Shown piece by piece: positions 28,888-37,878 of a stretch of DNA of 51,335 nt; within the stretch, counting starts at the first letter, position 1, and every line of letters starts with the position of its first letter. The position numbers and the translations under genes are program-made. Location of the stretch: NCBI GenBank assembly GCA_029266735.1, contig JAQSWG010000021.1:1-51335 (forward strand). The letters run 5' to 3'. The notes beneath the pieces were generated by a model. It was given only the letters and a program-made list of their open reading frames with translations, was not told the DNA's origin and made no database searches. The DNA is from Ornithinibacter sp. (GTDB lineage: Bacteria > Actinomycetota > Actinomycetes > Actinomycetales > Dermatophilaceae).

Positions 28888-30582
28888 GTGGGTCACCTCG
28901 ACGTCAACTCCGTGAGCTTCTCCCTGGCCGACGGGCGCCGACTCCTGCGCGACGTCACCTTCCGGGTGGGCGAGGGTGCCAAGGTCGCTCTCATCGGCCC
29001 GAACGGCACCGGGAAGACGACGTTGCTGCGCATCCTGGCCGGCGACCTCACCGCATCCGAGGGGGCGGTCACCCGCAGCGGTGGGCTCGGGGTCATGCGC
29101 CAGTTCATCGGCAAGGTCCGTGACGACAGCACGGTGCGAGACCTCCTCGTCTCCGTCGCTCCAGCGCCCATCCGGGGGGCAGCGGCCGAGATCGAACGCA
29201 CCGAGCTCGCGATGATGGAGCGCGACACGGAACAGGACCAGCTCGACTACGCTCAGGCCCTGGCCGACTGGGGAGACGTCGGCGGCTACGAGTGGGAGAC
29301 CCTGTGGGACGTCTGCACCGTTGCGGCGCTCGGGACCCCCTTCGAGCGGGCGCAGTGGCGAAGGGTCTCGACGCTCTCCGGTGGGGAACAGAAGCGGGTC
29401 GTCCTCGAGGCCCTGCTCCGCGGGCCGGACGAGGTGCTCGTCCTCGACGAGCCGGACAACTACCTCGACGTGCCCGCCAAACGGTGGCTCGAGGAGCGGC
29501 TCGTGGAGTCACCGAAGACGGTCCTCTTCGTCAGTCACGACCGCGAGCTGCTCGACCGCGTGGCGACGCGCATCGCGACGCTGGAGCCGAGCAGCACCGG
29601 CAACACCGTCTGGGTGCACCCGGGCCGCTTCTCGACCTACGAGCAGGCGCGCTCCGACCGCAACGAACGTCTCGAGGAGCTGCGCCGCAGATGGGACGAG
29701 GAGCACGCGAAGATCAAGGCGCTCGTCGTGATGTACCGGCAGAAGGCGGCCTACAACTCCGACATGGCGGCGCGGCTCCAGGCAGCCGAGACGCGGCTGC
29801 GCAGGTTCGAGGAGGCCGGCCCCCCGGAGGCGGTGCCGCTGCGCCAGAAGGTCTCCATGCGACTCGCCGGGGGTCGCACGGCGAAGCGCGCGGTCGTCGC
29901 CTCTCAGCTCGAGCTCCGCGTCGACGGTGGCCAGCTCATGCGGCCGTTCGACACCGAGATCTGGTTCGGCGAGCGCGTGGGCGTCCTCGGCAGCAACGGC
30001 TCGGGCAAGTCACACTTCCTTCGACTGCTCGCGGCGGGTGGGAGCGACCCGGACCGCGAACACGAGCCGGTCGGTGACATCAGGCCGGCGCCGGTCGAGC
30101 ACGCGGGCCGTGTCGTGCTCGGCTCGAGGGTGCGACCCGGCTGGTTCGCGCAGACCCACGACCATGCGACGCTGCACGGGCGGACCCTGCTCGAGATCCT
30201 CCACCGCGGCGACGAGCACCGGGCCGGGATGCCGCGTGACCTCGCCGCCCGCGCGCTGGACCGCTACGGCCTGGCCCGGGCGTCCGAGCAGACCTTCGAC
30301 TCCCTGTCCGGTGGCCAGCAGGCGCGACTCCAGATCCTCCTCCTCGAGCTGTCCGGGGCGACACTGCTCCTCCTCGACGAGCCGACCGACAACCTCGACC
30401 TGCACTCGGCGGAGGCGCTGGAGGACGCGCTCGAGGCGTTCGAGGGCACGGTGCTCGCCGTGACGCACGACCGGTGGTTCGCGCGAGGGCTGGACCGGTT
30501 CCTCGTCTTCGCGTCCGACGGCCGGGTCGTCGAGAGCGACGTCCCGGTCTGGGACGAGGGGCGAGTGGTCAGGCAGCGATAA
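28888..30582 (+). CDS. ABC-F family ATPase
   Basis: The 564-residue protein has two ATPase cassettes and no membrane helices. Cassette 1: Walker A GPNGTGKTT (37-45), signature LSGGE (163-167), Walker B with DEPDNYLD. Cassette 2: GSNGSGKSH (368-376), LSGGQ, LLDEPTDNLD. Between them is a helical P-site-interacting linker rich in Arg/Glu. ABC-F proteins act on ribosomes, resolving stalls or protecting from antibiotics; which role this one has is not evident. The second Walker A ends in Ser-His rather than Ser-Thr, a small deviation. The GTG start follows CAGACT 8 nt upstream. Confidence 0.96.
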   Translation: MGHLDVNSVSFSLADGRRLLRDVTFRVGEGAKVALIGPNGTGKTTLLRILAGDLTASEGAVTRSGGLGVMRQFIGKVRDDSTVRDLLVSVAPAPIRGAAAEIERTELAMMERDTEQDQLDYAQALADWGDVGGYEWETLWDVCTVAALGTPFERAQWRRVSTLSGGEQKRVVLEALLRGPDEVLVLDEPDNYLDVPAKRWLEERLVESPKTVLFVSHDRELLDRVATRIATLEPSSTGNTVWVHPGRFSTYEQARSDRNERLEELRRRWDEEHAKIKALVVMYRQKAAYNSDMAARLQAAETRLRRFEEAGPPEAVPLRQKVSMRLAGGRTAKRAVVASQLELRVDGGQLMRPFDTEIWFGERVGVLGSNGSGKSHFLRLLAAGGSDPDREHEPVGDIRPAPVEHAGRVVLGSRVRPGWFAQTHDHATLHGRTLLEILHRGDEHRAGMPRDLAARALDRYGLARASEQTFDSLSGGQQARLQILLLELSGATLLLLDEPTDNLDLHSAEALEDALEAFEGTVLAVTHDRWFARGLDRFLVFASDGRVVESDVPVWDEGRVVRQR

Positions 30583-30682
30583 GCCGCTGGCACGGCCGAT
30601 GCCCCTCGAGACCGCGCTCCCGGAGCAGCTGCGGTCCGGGCAAAGGTAAAGGGATGGCAATTTTTCCGGTCAGCCCCTCGAT

Positions 30683-30706
30683 GTAAAGCGTTTACGCAAC
30701 TAGCGT
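30683..30706 (+). promoter_or_regulatory. Palindromic operator and -10 box upstream of the amylase
   Basis: GTAAA-GCG-TTTAC (30683-30695) is an inverted repeat resembling sites of LacI-family sugar regulators. TAGCGT (30701-30706) directly after it could be the -10 box. The surrounding 60 bp are markedly A/T-richer than the window. Repression relieved by maltose-type sugars would fit, but no regulator gene is adjacent. Confidence 0.5.
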
Positions 30707-30766
30707 CACGCGCGGATACACCCGCCCGCGCGCCGTCGTTGTCGTGCGGAGACACGAGGAGCAACG

Positions 30767-33700
30767 ATGCCCGGTCCACGCCGCCTGTATGCCGTCGCGG
30801 TGGGGGCCGCACTCGTCGCCGCACCGGCAGTGGTGGCCGCCTCGCCGGCCGCTGCCGTGACCGAGTCGGTCGCCCTGGTCGGCAGTCTCCAGAGCGAGCT
30901 CGGTTGCCCGGGTGACTGGGATCCCGCCTGCCCCGACACCGAGCTGTCCCAGGTCGGTGACACCGCGCTCTACCGGGCGACCTTCGACGTGCCGGGTGGC
31001 ACCTTCGCGTTCAAGGTCGCACTCAACGACTCCTGGACCGAGAACTACGGGGCGGGTGGAGAGCTCAACGGGACGGACATCCCGCTCCTGCTCGCCGGCC
31101 CGGCGAAGATCACGTTCACCTACGACGACGAGTCGCACCTCGTGTCGTTCTCACCTGTGGTTGACGAGGACACCGTGCCCGCCGACCGCGGGCTGGCCAG
31201 GGACTCGCTGCGCTCGGCGCTCACCCGCGAGCGCTTCTACTTCGTCATGGCCGACCGCTTCGCGAACGGGTCGACGGCCAACGACGCCGGCGGTCTGACG
31301 GGCGGCCCGCTGACCACGGGGTTCGACCCGACCCACAAGGGCTTCTACCACGGGGGTGACCTTCAGGGCATCACCCAGAAGCTCGACTACATCAAGGACA
31401 TGGGCACCACGGCGATCTGGCTGACGCCGAGCTTCAAGAACAAGCCGGTCCAGGGCGGTCCCGGCCAGGAGAGCGCCGGCTACCACGGCTACTGGATCAC
31501 CGACTTCACGCAGATCGATCCCCACCTCGGCACCAACGACGACATGAAGGCCCTCATCGACGCGGCCCACGCCAAGGGCATGAAGGTGTTCTTCGACATC
31601 ATCACCAACCACACCGCCGACGTCATCGACTACGAGGAGAAGCAGTACACCTACCGCTCCAAGACGGCCTTCCCCTATGTGGACGCTGAGGGACAGGTGT
31701 TCGACGACCGAGACTTCGTCGACAAGCCGGCCTCGGAGTGGCCGGAGCTCGACCTGGGCTCCTTCCCGTACACGCCCTTCCTCCACGAGGGCGACGACGA
31801 CGCCAAGACGCCGACATGGCTCAACGACCCGACGATGTACCACAACCGCGGCGACTCGACGTTCGCCGGCGAGTCGTCGACCTACGGCGACTTCATCGGC
31901 CTCGACGACCTGTTCACCGAGCGGCCCGAGGTCGTCGACGGCATGGGCGAGATCTACAAGCAGTGGGTCGACTTCGGCATCGACGGCTTCCGCATCGACA
32001 CCGTGAAGCACGTCAACCTCGAGTTCTGGAAGAGGTTCGTCCCCGCCATCCTCGACGAGGCAAAGGACGTCGAGAACCACGACTTCTTCGCCTTCGGCGA
32101 GGTCTTCGACGGCAACCCGGCGGTGATGTCGGAGTACACGACCGCCGGCAAGCTCCAGGCGACGCTCGACTTCGGCTTCCAGCAGCAGGGCGTGGACTTC
32201 GCGAAGGGCAACGCCGCGAACGTCCTGAGTGACTTCTTCGCCAAGGACGACTGGTACACCGACACCGACAGCAACGCCTACCAGCTGCCGACGTTCCTCG
32301 GCAACCACGACATGGGGCGCGCGTCCATGTTCCTCGACCGGCAGGGACAGAGCGAGGCCGAGCACCTCGCGCGCGTCAAGCTCGCCGAGTCGCTGATGTT
32401 CACCACCCGGGGCAACCCGGTGACGTACTACGGCGACGAGCAGGGCTTCGTCAGCACCGGCGGTGACCAGGCGGCCCGCGAGGACATGTTCGCGAGCCAG
32501 GTCGAGCTGTACAACAACGAGAAGGTGCTGGCCGGGCCGGAGGGTTCCCTGGACCGGTACAACACCGAGCACCCGCTCTACGACCACATCCGAGACCTGT
32601 CGGCTGTGCGCGCGGAGCACCCCGCCCTGGCGGACGGCGCCCAGGTGCACCGCTACGCGGATGAAGGTGCCGGCATCTTCGCGGTGTCGCGCATCGGTGC
32701 GGGTACCAAGGGCGGCAAGAACGCCGGAAGGGTCGAGTACCTCGTCGCCGCGAACAACAGCACGCAGGCAAAGCAGGCCTCGTTCGGGACCTGGACGACC
32801 TCCGGGGTGCTCACGCCTGTCTACGGGACGGACCAGCCCGTCCAGGCCTCGGCGGACGGTTCCGTCACGGTCACCGTCCCGCCGCTGTCCCTCAGCGTGT
32901 GGAAGGCCAACAAGCCGATCGCGACCACGGGCGCTGCCCCGACGGTCGAAACCGTGCTCGCCGAGGGTGGGGCCTACGGCCGCACCGAGGTCCGCGCCGA
33001 CGTCACGGCGAGCACCTTCGCGCAGACGTCGTTCATGTGGCGTCCGGTCGGAGCCACGGTCTGGGAGCCCCTCGGCACCGACGACAACGCGCCGTTCCGC
33101 GTGTTCCACGACGTGTCCGCCATCCCGCTGGCCACCCCGCTCGAGTACCGGGCGGTCGTCAGGGATGCGGCGGGACGGGTCGCCGGTGACTCCTCATCGG
33201 TGCAGGTGGTCTCGCGGCCGTCACAGACCGTGCCCGAGATCGGGGATCCGGTTGCTCAGCCCACCGCCGTCTCCGTGCCTGGGACGCACAACTCCGAGAT
33301 GGGGTGCCCCTCGGCACTCGGCGTCAACGGGGACTGGGCACCCGACTGCGACCAGGCGCAGCTCGTCCTTGACGCCAACGACCGGATCTGGAAGAAGGCG
33401 TTCACCCTCCCCGCCGGACCGTACGCCTACAAGGCAGCGATCGACCGGGCGTGGACCGAGAGCTACGGTCGCGGCGGTGGGTCCGACAACATCGACTACG
33501 AGACCGACGGCACGGTGACGTTCTACTACGACCACGCCACCCACTGGGCGACCTCGGACGAGGAGGGCGTGATGATCACCGTGCCCGGCTCCTTCCAGAC
33601 CGAGCTCGGGTGCAGCGCCGACTGGGATCCTGCGTGCATGCGACCATGGCTCCAGGACAAGGACGGCGACGGGATCTACGCGATCGTCACGACGATGATC

Positions 33701-33856
33701 CCGGCGGGAACATGGCAGTTCAAGGTCGCGCACAACCTGTCCTTCACCGAGAGCTACCCCGCGGAGGACCTCAGCGTGACCGTCCCTTCGGACGGGGCGC
33801 GCACGACGTTCCTCTACGACAAGGCCACCCACGAGATCACCGTCACCAGCGAGTGA
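30767..33856 (+). CDS. Secreted GH13 alpha-amylase/pullulanase-like enzyme with three X25-type modules
   Basis: A 1029-residue exported starch- or glycogen-degrading enzyme. The signal peptide ends near residue 30. An X25-like beta module (LQSELGCPGDWDPAC) precedes the GH13 barrel. The barrel has all catalytic parts: GFRIDTVKH with nucleophile D411, FAFGEVFDG with acid/base E445, and NHDMG with D515. After a C-terminal beta domain and a fibronectin-like stretch (about 725-825) come two more X25-like modules (HNSEMGCPSALG; FQTELGCSADWDPAC). Each module carries a GC...DW.P.C cysteine pair. GAGGAG precedes the ATG. Amylase and pullulanase specificities cannot be separated by eye. Confidence 0.93.
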   Translation: MPGPRRLYAVAVGAALVAAPAVVAASPAAAVTESVALVGSLQSELGCPGDWDPACPDTELSQVGDTALYRATFDVPGGTFAFKVALNDSWTENYGAGGELNGTDIPLLLAGPAKITFTYDDESHLVSFSPVVDEDTVPADRGLARDSLRSALTRERFYFVMADRFANGSTANDAGGLTGGPLTTGFDPTHKGFYHGGDLQGITQKLDYIKDMGTTAIWLTPSFKNKPVQGGPGQESAGYHGYWITDFTQIDPHLGTNDDMKALIDAAHAKGMKVFFDIITNHTADVIDYEEKQYTYRSKTAFPYVDAEGQVFDDRDFVDKPASEWPELDLGSFPYTPFLHEGDDDAKTPTWLNDPTMYHNRGDSTFAGESSTYGDFIGLDDLFTERPEVVDGMGEIYKQWVDFGIDGFRIDTVKHVNLEFWKRFVPAILDEAKDVENHDFFAFGEVFDGNPAVMSEYTTAGKLQATLDFGFQQQGVDFAKGNAANVLSDFFAKDDWYTDTDSNAYQLPTFLGNHDMGRASMFLDRQGQSEAEHLARVKLAESLMFTTRGNPVTYYGDEQGFVSTGGDQAAREDMFASQVELYNNEKVLAGPEGSLDRYNTEHPLYDHIRDLSAVRAEHPALADGAQVHRYADEGAGIFAVSRIGAGTKGGKNAGRVEYLVAANNSTQAKQASFGTWTTSGVLTPVYGTDQPVQASADGSVTVTVPPLSLSVWKANKPIATTGAAPTVETVLAEGGAYGRTEVRADVTASTFAQTSFMWRPVGATVWEPLGTDDNAPFRVFHDVSAIPLATPLEYRAVVRDAAGRVAGDSSSVQVVSRPSQTVPEIGDPVAQPTAVSVPGTHNSEMGCPSALGVNGDWAPDCDQAQLVLDANDRIWKKAFTLPAGPYAYKAAIDRAWTESYGRGGGSDNIDYETDGTVTFYYDHATHWATSDEEGVMITVPGSFQTELGCSADWDPACMRPWLQDKDGDGIYAIVTTMIPAGTWQFKVAHNLSFTESYPAEDLSVTVPSDGARTTFLYDKATHEITVTSE

Positions 33857-33872
33857 CCGACATCAGCCCATG

Positions 33873-33904
33873 ACGGGCCCCGCACCAGCCGGTGCGGGGC
33901 CCGT
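33873..33904 (+). terminator. Terminator after the amylase gene
   Basis: 14-bp perfect arms acgggccccgcacc and complement, with loop agcc, begin 17 bp after the stop. It also lies just beyond the end of the convergent DUF2993 gene. Confidence 0.85.
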
Positions 33905-33924
33905 CCGGTTCGAGGCGGATGCCG

Positions 33925-34587
33925 TCAGCGGCTGATCGTCACGTCGGTGCCGGTCAGGCTTGCCGCGAAGCCGGCATCCGTCACCTCGACGTCCGTGAGC
34001 GACATGCCCTCCGGCACGCCCGCGACGTCCTGGCGGATGGTGACGAGGCGTCGTGCGAGGGCGCTCGCCGTGCTGTCGAGGAATGCCGGCCCACCGAGGT
34101 CGATGGTCTCGGGCTCGATGAGAAGCTGGCCGGCGTCCGCCTCCACCGTCCCGGTCGCCCGGACGGTCACCTCGCGGCCGAGCAACGACACGGTGCGCTC
34201 GATGCCGGCGCGCCCGCCCTCGGCCGGGAAGATGCGCACGTCCTGGCCGACCTCCGCGGCGACGGTGGCGAACGGCACGGTCGCGTCGAGGTCGAGCCGC
34301 TGCGCTCTCAGGCCCGTGGGCGAGAACCTCACTCCGGTCCCGGAGGCGACGACGTCGGCGAGGTCGCCGTCCGCGGAGACCACATCGGCGCTACGGAGGT
34401 CGACGGAGCTGAGCCATGTCTCCTCCGTCGTCAGGTCGTCGGGAGGCTGGGGAGCCGGGCCGGATGCCGTCGGCGAGGGCACCGCAGCCGGGCCATCACC
34501 TCCTGAGCCGAGCACCAGGAGCAGGACGAACACCCCGACGACGAGGACGGCGAGGGTCGTGCCGACCCCGAGGAGGAAGTGCTTCAC
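33925..34587 (-). CDS. DUF2993 (LmeA-like) membrane-anchored protein
   Basis: 220 residues: an N-terminal membrane anchor (LLGVGTTLAVLVVGVFVLLL), a Pro/Ser/Ala linker, and a DUF2993-type domain from about residue 52 to the end. The family includes mycobacterial LmeA, a periplasmic lipid-binding protein linked to lipomannan synthesis; that function is not proven here. The GTG start is preceded by gggagg. It lies 24 bp after the MFS gene on the same strand and could share its transcript. Confidence 0.8.
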   Translation of the reverse strand: MKHFLLGVGTTLAVLVVGVFVLLLVLGSGGDGPAAVPSPTASGPAPQPPDDLTTEETWLSSVDLRSADVVSADGDLADVVASGTGVRFSPTGLRAQRLDLDATVPFATVAAEVGQDVRIFPAEGGRAGIERTVSLLGREVTVRATGTVEADAGQLLIEPETIDLGGPAFLDSTASALARRLVTIRQDVAGVPEGMSLTDVEVTDAGFAASLTGTDVTISR

Positions 34588-34611
34588 CGGGACAGCCTCC
34601 CACCCGCGGGA

Positions 34612-35931
34612 TCAGGGGGCCGAGGAGGTCTCCACGACGCGCGAGCCGTCGCGTTCGAGCCGGCGCTCCTTGCGCCGGGCAGGGAGGTAGAAGAACGCGC
34701 CGAGGATGCTCACCGCACCGGCGGTCACCATCGCGGCAGCCAGGCTGACCCGGTCGGCCATCAGGCCGAAGACCGGCCCGGCGACCCCGAAGGCGAGGAA
34801 GGCCATCATCGAGTTGATCGACAGCACGGTGGAGCGGTTCTTCGCCTCTGCCTCGCGGTGCAACAGCGCCTCGTGCGGCGGGCCGTTCAGCCCGTGCATC
34901 GAGTAGGTGAAGAGGTACGCCGCGATGAGCCCGACCGGGCCCATGACCAGGCCCATGACGACGGCTCCGAGGGCGTTGAGCACCCGGCCCACGACGGCGG
35001 CCCGCGCCACCCCGATCCGGCTCGACGTCGTGCCCGCCAGCCACGCGCCGACGCTGAACAGCCCCCAGCCGGCGGCAGAGACCGGGCCGACCAGGGCGCC
35101 GGCCTCCTGGGCGGATCCGACCATCTCCTCCAGCCGCAGCGGCATGAACGCCTCGAAGGTGATCATGCCGATCGACCAGAAGACCTCGGCCAGGACGATG
35201 CCCATCAGGACCCGGTTGCGGCCCAGGAGCACCAGGCCGCTCTTGATCACGACCGGGGTCTGGCGGGCCTCGATGAGGGCGTGCGCGACGCGGGTGCGCT
35301 CTGAACCCGCGGCGGGGCGCGGCTCCTTCATGACGACCCACGCGGCGACGAGGTGCACGACGGACAGGACCGCCGACACCCAGACGGCGACGTCGAGGGC
35401 GGAGGCGTCCTCGTCGCCGAACACGGTGGCGGCGGGGTTCCACCAGATGAGCAGGCCGGAGAGCACCGCGCCCAGGGCGATCGCCCCGCCGAGGATCGAC
35501 CCGGCGCGCGAGAGGGGCCCGTCGACGTCGACACCGGGCGTCGTCGTGTGCACGGTGTCGACGAACCACGCCTCCAGGGGGCCGGAGTCCAGCGCCCGGA
35601 AGGCGCCCATCAGGGCGCCCGCGACGACGAACGCCCAGAAGCTCTGCGCGACCGCGTAGGCCGTGATCGCGACGACGTTGATGACCGCGGCCGCGACGTA
35701 GACCGGGCGGCGCCCCACGGCATCCGCGAAGCCGCTCGTGGGCAGCTCGAGGAAGAAGCAGGTGAGGCCCATGACCGAGCCGATCGTCGCGGCCTGGGCG
35801 ATGGACAGGCCGCGGTTGGTCTGTACGAGGATGAAGATGCCGACGACGAAGCCCACCGGCAGCCACCGGGTGGTCGTCAGCAGGTAGAAGCGGCGCTCGG
35901 CCGCGCGGGGGCTGAGGTGCGTGGCGCTCAT
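34612..35931 (-). CDS. MFS transporter
   Basis: A 439-residue protein with about twelve membrane helices. The loop GFADAVGRRPVYVAAAV between helices 2 and 3 is the MFS motif A region. It resembles multidrug or unknown-solute exporters; the substrate cannot be named. The start ATG overlaps the stop of the upstream ArsR-type gene (ATGA), so regulator and pump are co-translated. Confidence 0.93.
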   Translation of the reverse strand: MSATHLSPRAAERRFYLLTTTRWLPVGFVVGIFILVQTNRGLSIAQAATIGSVMGLTCFFLELPTSGFADAVGRRPVYVAAAVINVVAITAYAVAQSFWAFVVAGALMGAFRALDSGPLEAWFVDTVHTTTPGVDVDGPLSRAGSILGGAIALGAVLSGLLIWWNPAATVFGDEDASALDVAVWVSAVLSVVHLVAAWVVMKEPRPAAGSERTRVAHALIEARQTPVVIKSGLVLLGRNRVLMGIVLAEVFWSIGMITFEAFMPLRLEEMVGSAQEAGALVGPVSAAGWGLFSVGAWLAGTTSSRIGVARAAVVGRVLNALGAVVMGLVMGPVGLIAAYLFTYSMHGLNGPPHEALLHREAEAKNRSTVLSINSMMAFLAFGVAGPVFGLMADRVSLAAAMVTAGAVSILGAFFYLPARRKERRLERDGSRVVETSSAP

Positions 35932-36548
35932 CGCGCCGGCACGTTCTCGAGGTCGAGCGCGTAGGCGAACAGGTAGACCGCGATGCGCTTGGCGTCGGGG
36001 TTGCCCTGGCCGACGCGGCGGTAGCGGGCCACGATGTCGCCGATCTCGTCGCGCATCGCGCTCAGCTGCTCGGCCGTGAGCAGCACCATGTCGTCGCTGC
36101 TCCCGCAGGCGTCCTGCCAGGCCGCCGGCCAGGCGGGGGAGGCGTCGACCCAGCGCTCGGCCTGCTCGGAGAAGTGACGCACGTAGTCTCGGGCCAGCCA
36201 GTTGAGGGCGGTCTCGGAGTCCTCGTCGCCGACGAAGTCGCTCGGGTAGTAGGAGTGGAAGTCGGTCGCCGCTCGCCACAGCCGGCGCTTGCCCTCGCCA
36301 TCGCCGGTGTCCGTGACCAGACCGACCGCCTCGAGCTTGCGCAGGTGGTAGGACGTCGCGCCGGAGTTGGTGCCCAGTGCCGTCGCGAGGTCCGTGGCGG
36401 TGGCCGGACCGCCGATACGCAGCCGCGAGAGGAGGCGGGAGCGCATCGGGTGCGCCAGCACGCGCAGGCTGCCGGCGTCGAGGCGGATGCCGGTGAGGTC
36501 GGCGGACGCCTCGGTCCGAGACGTGGTCGGGGTGGTCGGTGTCGCCAT
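35928..36548 (-). CDS. ArsR-type winged-helix regulator
   Basis: The 206-residue protein begins with a disordered Thr-rich stretch. Residues about 28-95 form a winged helix (LRVLAHPMRSRLLSRLRIGG; ATDLATALGTNSGATSYHLR; KLEAVGLV). No metal-binding cysteine cluster is seen, so the signal is probably not a thiophilic metal. The C-terminal half is helical and may bind a ligand or dimerise. Its TGTGCA-rich upstream region and coupling to the MFS gene suggest self-regulation of an export pair. The ATG is preferred because TATTGT lies 7 nt before it. Confidence 0.9.
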   Translation of the reverse strand: MATPTTPTTSRTEASADLTGIRLDAGSLRVLAHPMRSRLLSRLRIGGPATATDLATALGTNSGATSYHLRKLEAVGLVTDTGDGEGKRRLWRAATDFHSYYPSDFVGDEDSETALNWLARDYVRHFSEQAERWVDASPAWPAAWQDACGSSDDMVLLTAEQLSAMRDEIGDIVARYRRVGQGNPDAKRIAVYLFAYALDLENVPAR

Positions 36549-36550
36549 GG

Positions 36551-36608
36551 TGTGCACAATACCTGTGCATACTCTCTTTGCACAAGAGACGTGCATGAAT
36601 CGTGTGCA
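36551..36608. promoter_or_regulatory. Array of TGTGCA/TGCACA elements, probable ArsR operator
   Basis: TGTGCACA at 36551, TGTGCA at 36564, TGCACA at 36579, GTGCAT at 36591 and TGTGCA at 36603 crowd into 58 bp between the divergent arsR and rplM. TGTGCA and TGCACA (36564/36579) form an inverted pair. This covers the minus-strand promoter, where TATTGT (36556-36561) is 7 nt from the arsR ATG and a TTGTGC 18 bp further upstream could be the -35 box. Confidence 0.6.
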
Positions 36609-36657
36609 ATCGGTGTCGTCGCAGGTCAGCGCGGATGCGAAGAGCGTCGGAGGGCGA

Positions 36658-36687
36658 TTTGGGGCGTTCTCCCCCTGCCCGTAGACT
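36658..36687 (+). promoter_or_regulatory. Promoter of rplM-rpsI
   Basis: TTTGGG (36658-36663) and TAGACT (36682-36687) are separated by 18 bp. The untranslated leader would be about 95 nt. Confidence 0.6.
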
Positions 36688-36789
36688 TGACCACTGTTGT
36701 GCCGTGCGCCCTCGGCAGGGGCCGTCGGTCCCTCTCGGGAGCACGCGGCATACGCCAGCCCCACCATCCTCGACGACCCGGGACACCTC

Positions 36790-37233
36790 ATGCGTACCTA
36801 CACTCCGAAGCCGGGCGAGATCACGCGCTCGTGGCACGTGATCGACGCGACCGACGTCGTGCTCGGCCGCCTCGCGAGCCAGACCGCGATCCTGCTCCGC
36901 GGCAAGCACAAGCCGACCTTCGCCCCCCACGTCGACGTGGGCGACTTCGTCATCATCATCAACGCCGACAAGGTGGCGCTCACCGGCGCCAAGGTCGAGC
37001 AGAAGAAGGCCTACCGCCACTCCGGCTTCCCGGGTGGTCTGACGTCACAGTCCTACACCGAGCTCCTCGCGAAGAGCCCGGAGAAGGCCGTCGAGAAGGC
37101 CGTTCGCGGCATGCTCCCCAAGAACACCCTCGGCCGTGCCCAGCTCAGCAAGCTCAAGGTCTACACCGGTGGCAAGCACCCCCACGCTGCCCAGCAGCCC
37201 CAGCCCTTCGAAATCACCCAGGTGGCCCAGTGA
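36790..37233 (+). CDS. rplM: 50S ribosomal protein L13
   Basis: At 147 residues it has usual length. [20 protein letters not shown] and [20 protein letters not shown] lead, and [20 protein letters not shown] closes. L13 is an early assembler of 50S. Its stop overlaps the rpsI ATG by one base (TGATG). Confidence 0.99.
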   Translation: MRTYTPKPGEITRSWHVIDATDVVLGRLASQTAILLRGKHKPTFAPHVDVGDFVIIINADKVALTGAKVEQKKAYRHSGFPGGLTSQSYTELLAKSPEKAVEKAVRGMLPKNTLGRAQLSKLKVYTGGKHPHAAQQPQPFEITQVAQ

Positions 37234-37759
37234 TGTCCGAGAACGCCCAGATCGACGAGACCGCGGGGACCGACGTCGACGACGCGCTCGTCACGGAGTA
37301 CACCTCCGAGTCCGACACCGCCGCCGCGGGCGAGCCGGCCCGCCGCCCCAGTGCCTCGGCTCCCGGCGCTGCCACCGCGGCGCTGCCACCGGGCGTCGCA
37401 AGCAGGCCGTGGCCCGCGTGCGCATCGTGCCCGGAACGGGCGAGTGGACGATCAACGGCCGCACCCTCGAGGGGTACTTCCCCAACAAGGTGCACCAGCA
37501 GATCGTCAACGAGCCGCTCAAGGTCCTCGAGCTCGACGGTGCCTACGACGTCCTCGTCCGCGTGCACGGTGGTGGCCCCTCGGGTCAGGCCGGGGCGGTT
37601 CGACTCGGTGTCGCCCGCTCGCTCAACGGTGTCGACGCCGAGCTCAACCGGGCGACCCTCAAGAAGGCCGGCTTCCTCTCCCGTGACGCCCGCGTCCCCG
37701 AGCGCAAGAAGGCCGGTCTCAAGAAGGCCCGCAAGGCGCCCCAGTACAGCAAGCGCTGA
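37233..37759 (+). pseudogene. rpsI: 30S ribosomal protein S9, frameshifted by a 14-bp duplication
   Basis: S9 sends a C-terminal tail to the P-site tRNA. Residues 1-44 are the usual acidic N-terminal extension ([20 protein letters not shown]). At 37365-37391 the 13-mer ggcgctgccaccg occurs twice, one base apart; removing one 14-bp unit joins SAPGAAT directly to [19 protein letters not shown] and restores the frame to KAPQYSKR and TGA. As printed, the frame is lost before the S9 fold. A late GTG in the body could start a shortened protein lacking the first conserved strand. An error or very recent mutation is likely, as the downstream sequence is perfectly conserved. Confidence 0.92.
37365..37391 (+). 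repeat. 14-bp tandem duplication inside rpsI
   Basis: Copy 1 at 37365-37378 (with a trailing c) and copy 2 at 37379-37391. A length that is not a multiple of three shifts the frame of rpsI. Confidence 0.88.
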
Positions 37760-37794
37760 CCCGGCCCCACGGCCTCCTCTCGGATGCCGTGCCC

Positions 37795-37832
37795 GCACCG
37801 AAGGCGGCACCTCCAGGTGCCGCCTTCGGTGC
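37795..37832 (+). terminator. Terminator after rpsI
   Basis: Perfect 18-bp arms gcaccgaaggcggcacct and complement with loop cc, 36 bp after the rpsI stop. TAGGTT at 37841-37846 just beyond may be the -10 box of a separate glmM promoter. Confidence 0.85.
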
Positions 37833-37878
37833 GTCCGGAGTAGGTTCGTCACCGGCATCCCCGCGAAAGGCACTCTTC

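Noticed and set aside
30681-30696. CcpA-type catabolite (cre) site
   Set aside because: The central CG is offset by one base from the cre consensus, and CcpA is a Firmicutes regulator; a generic LacI-type operator is the safer call.
37365-37391. Programmed ribosomal frameshifting in rpsI
   Set aside because: There is no slippery heptamer or required second product, and a 14-bp duplication accounts for the shift completely.
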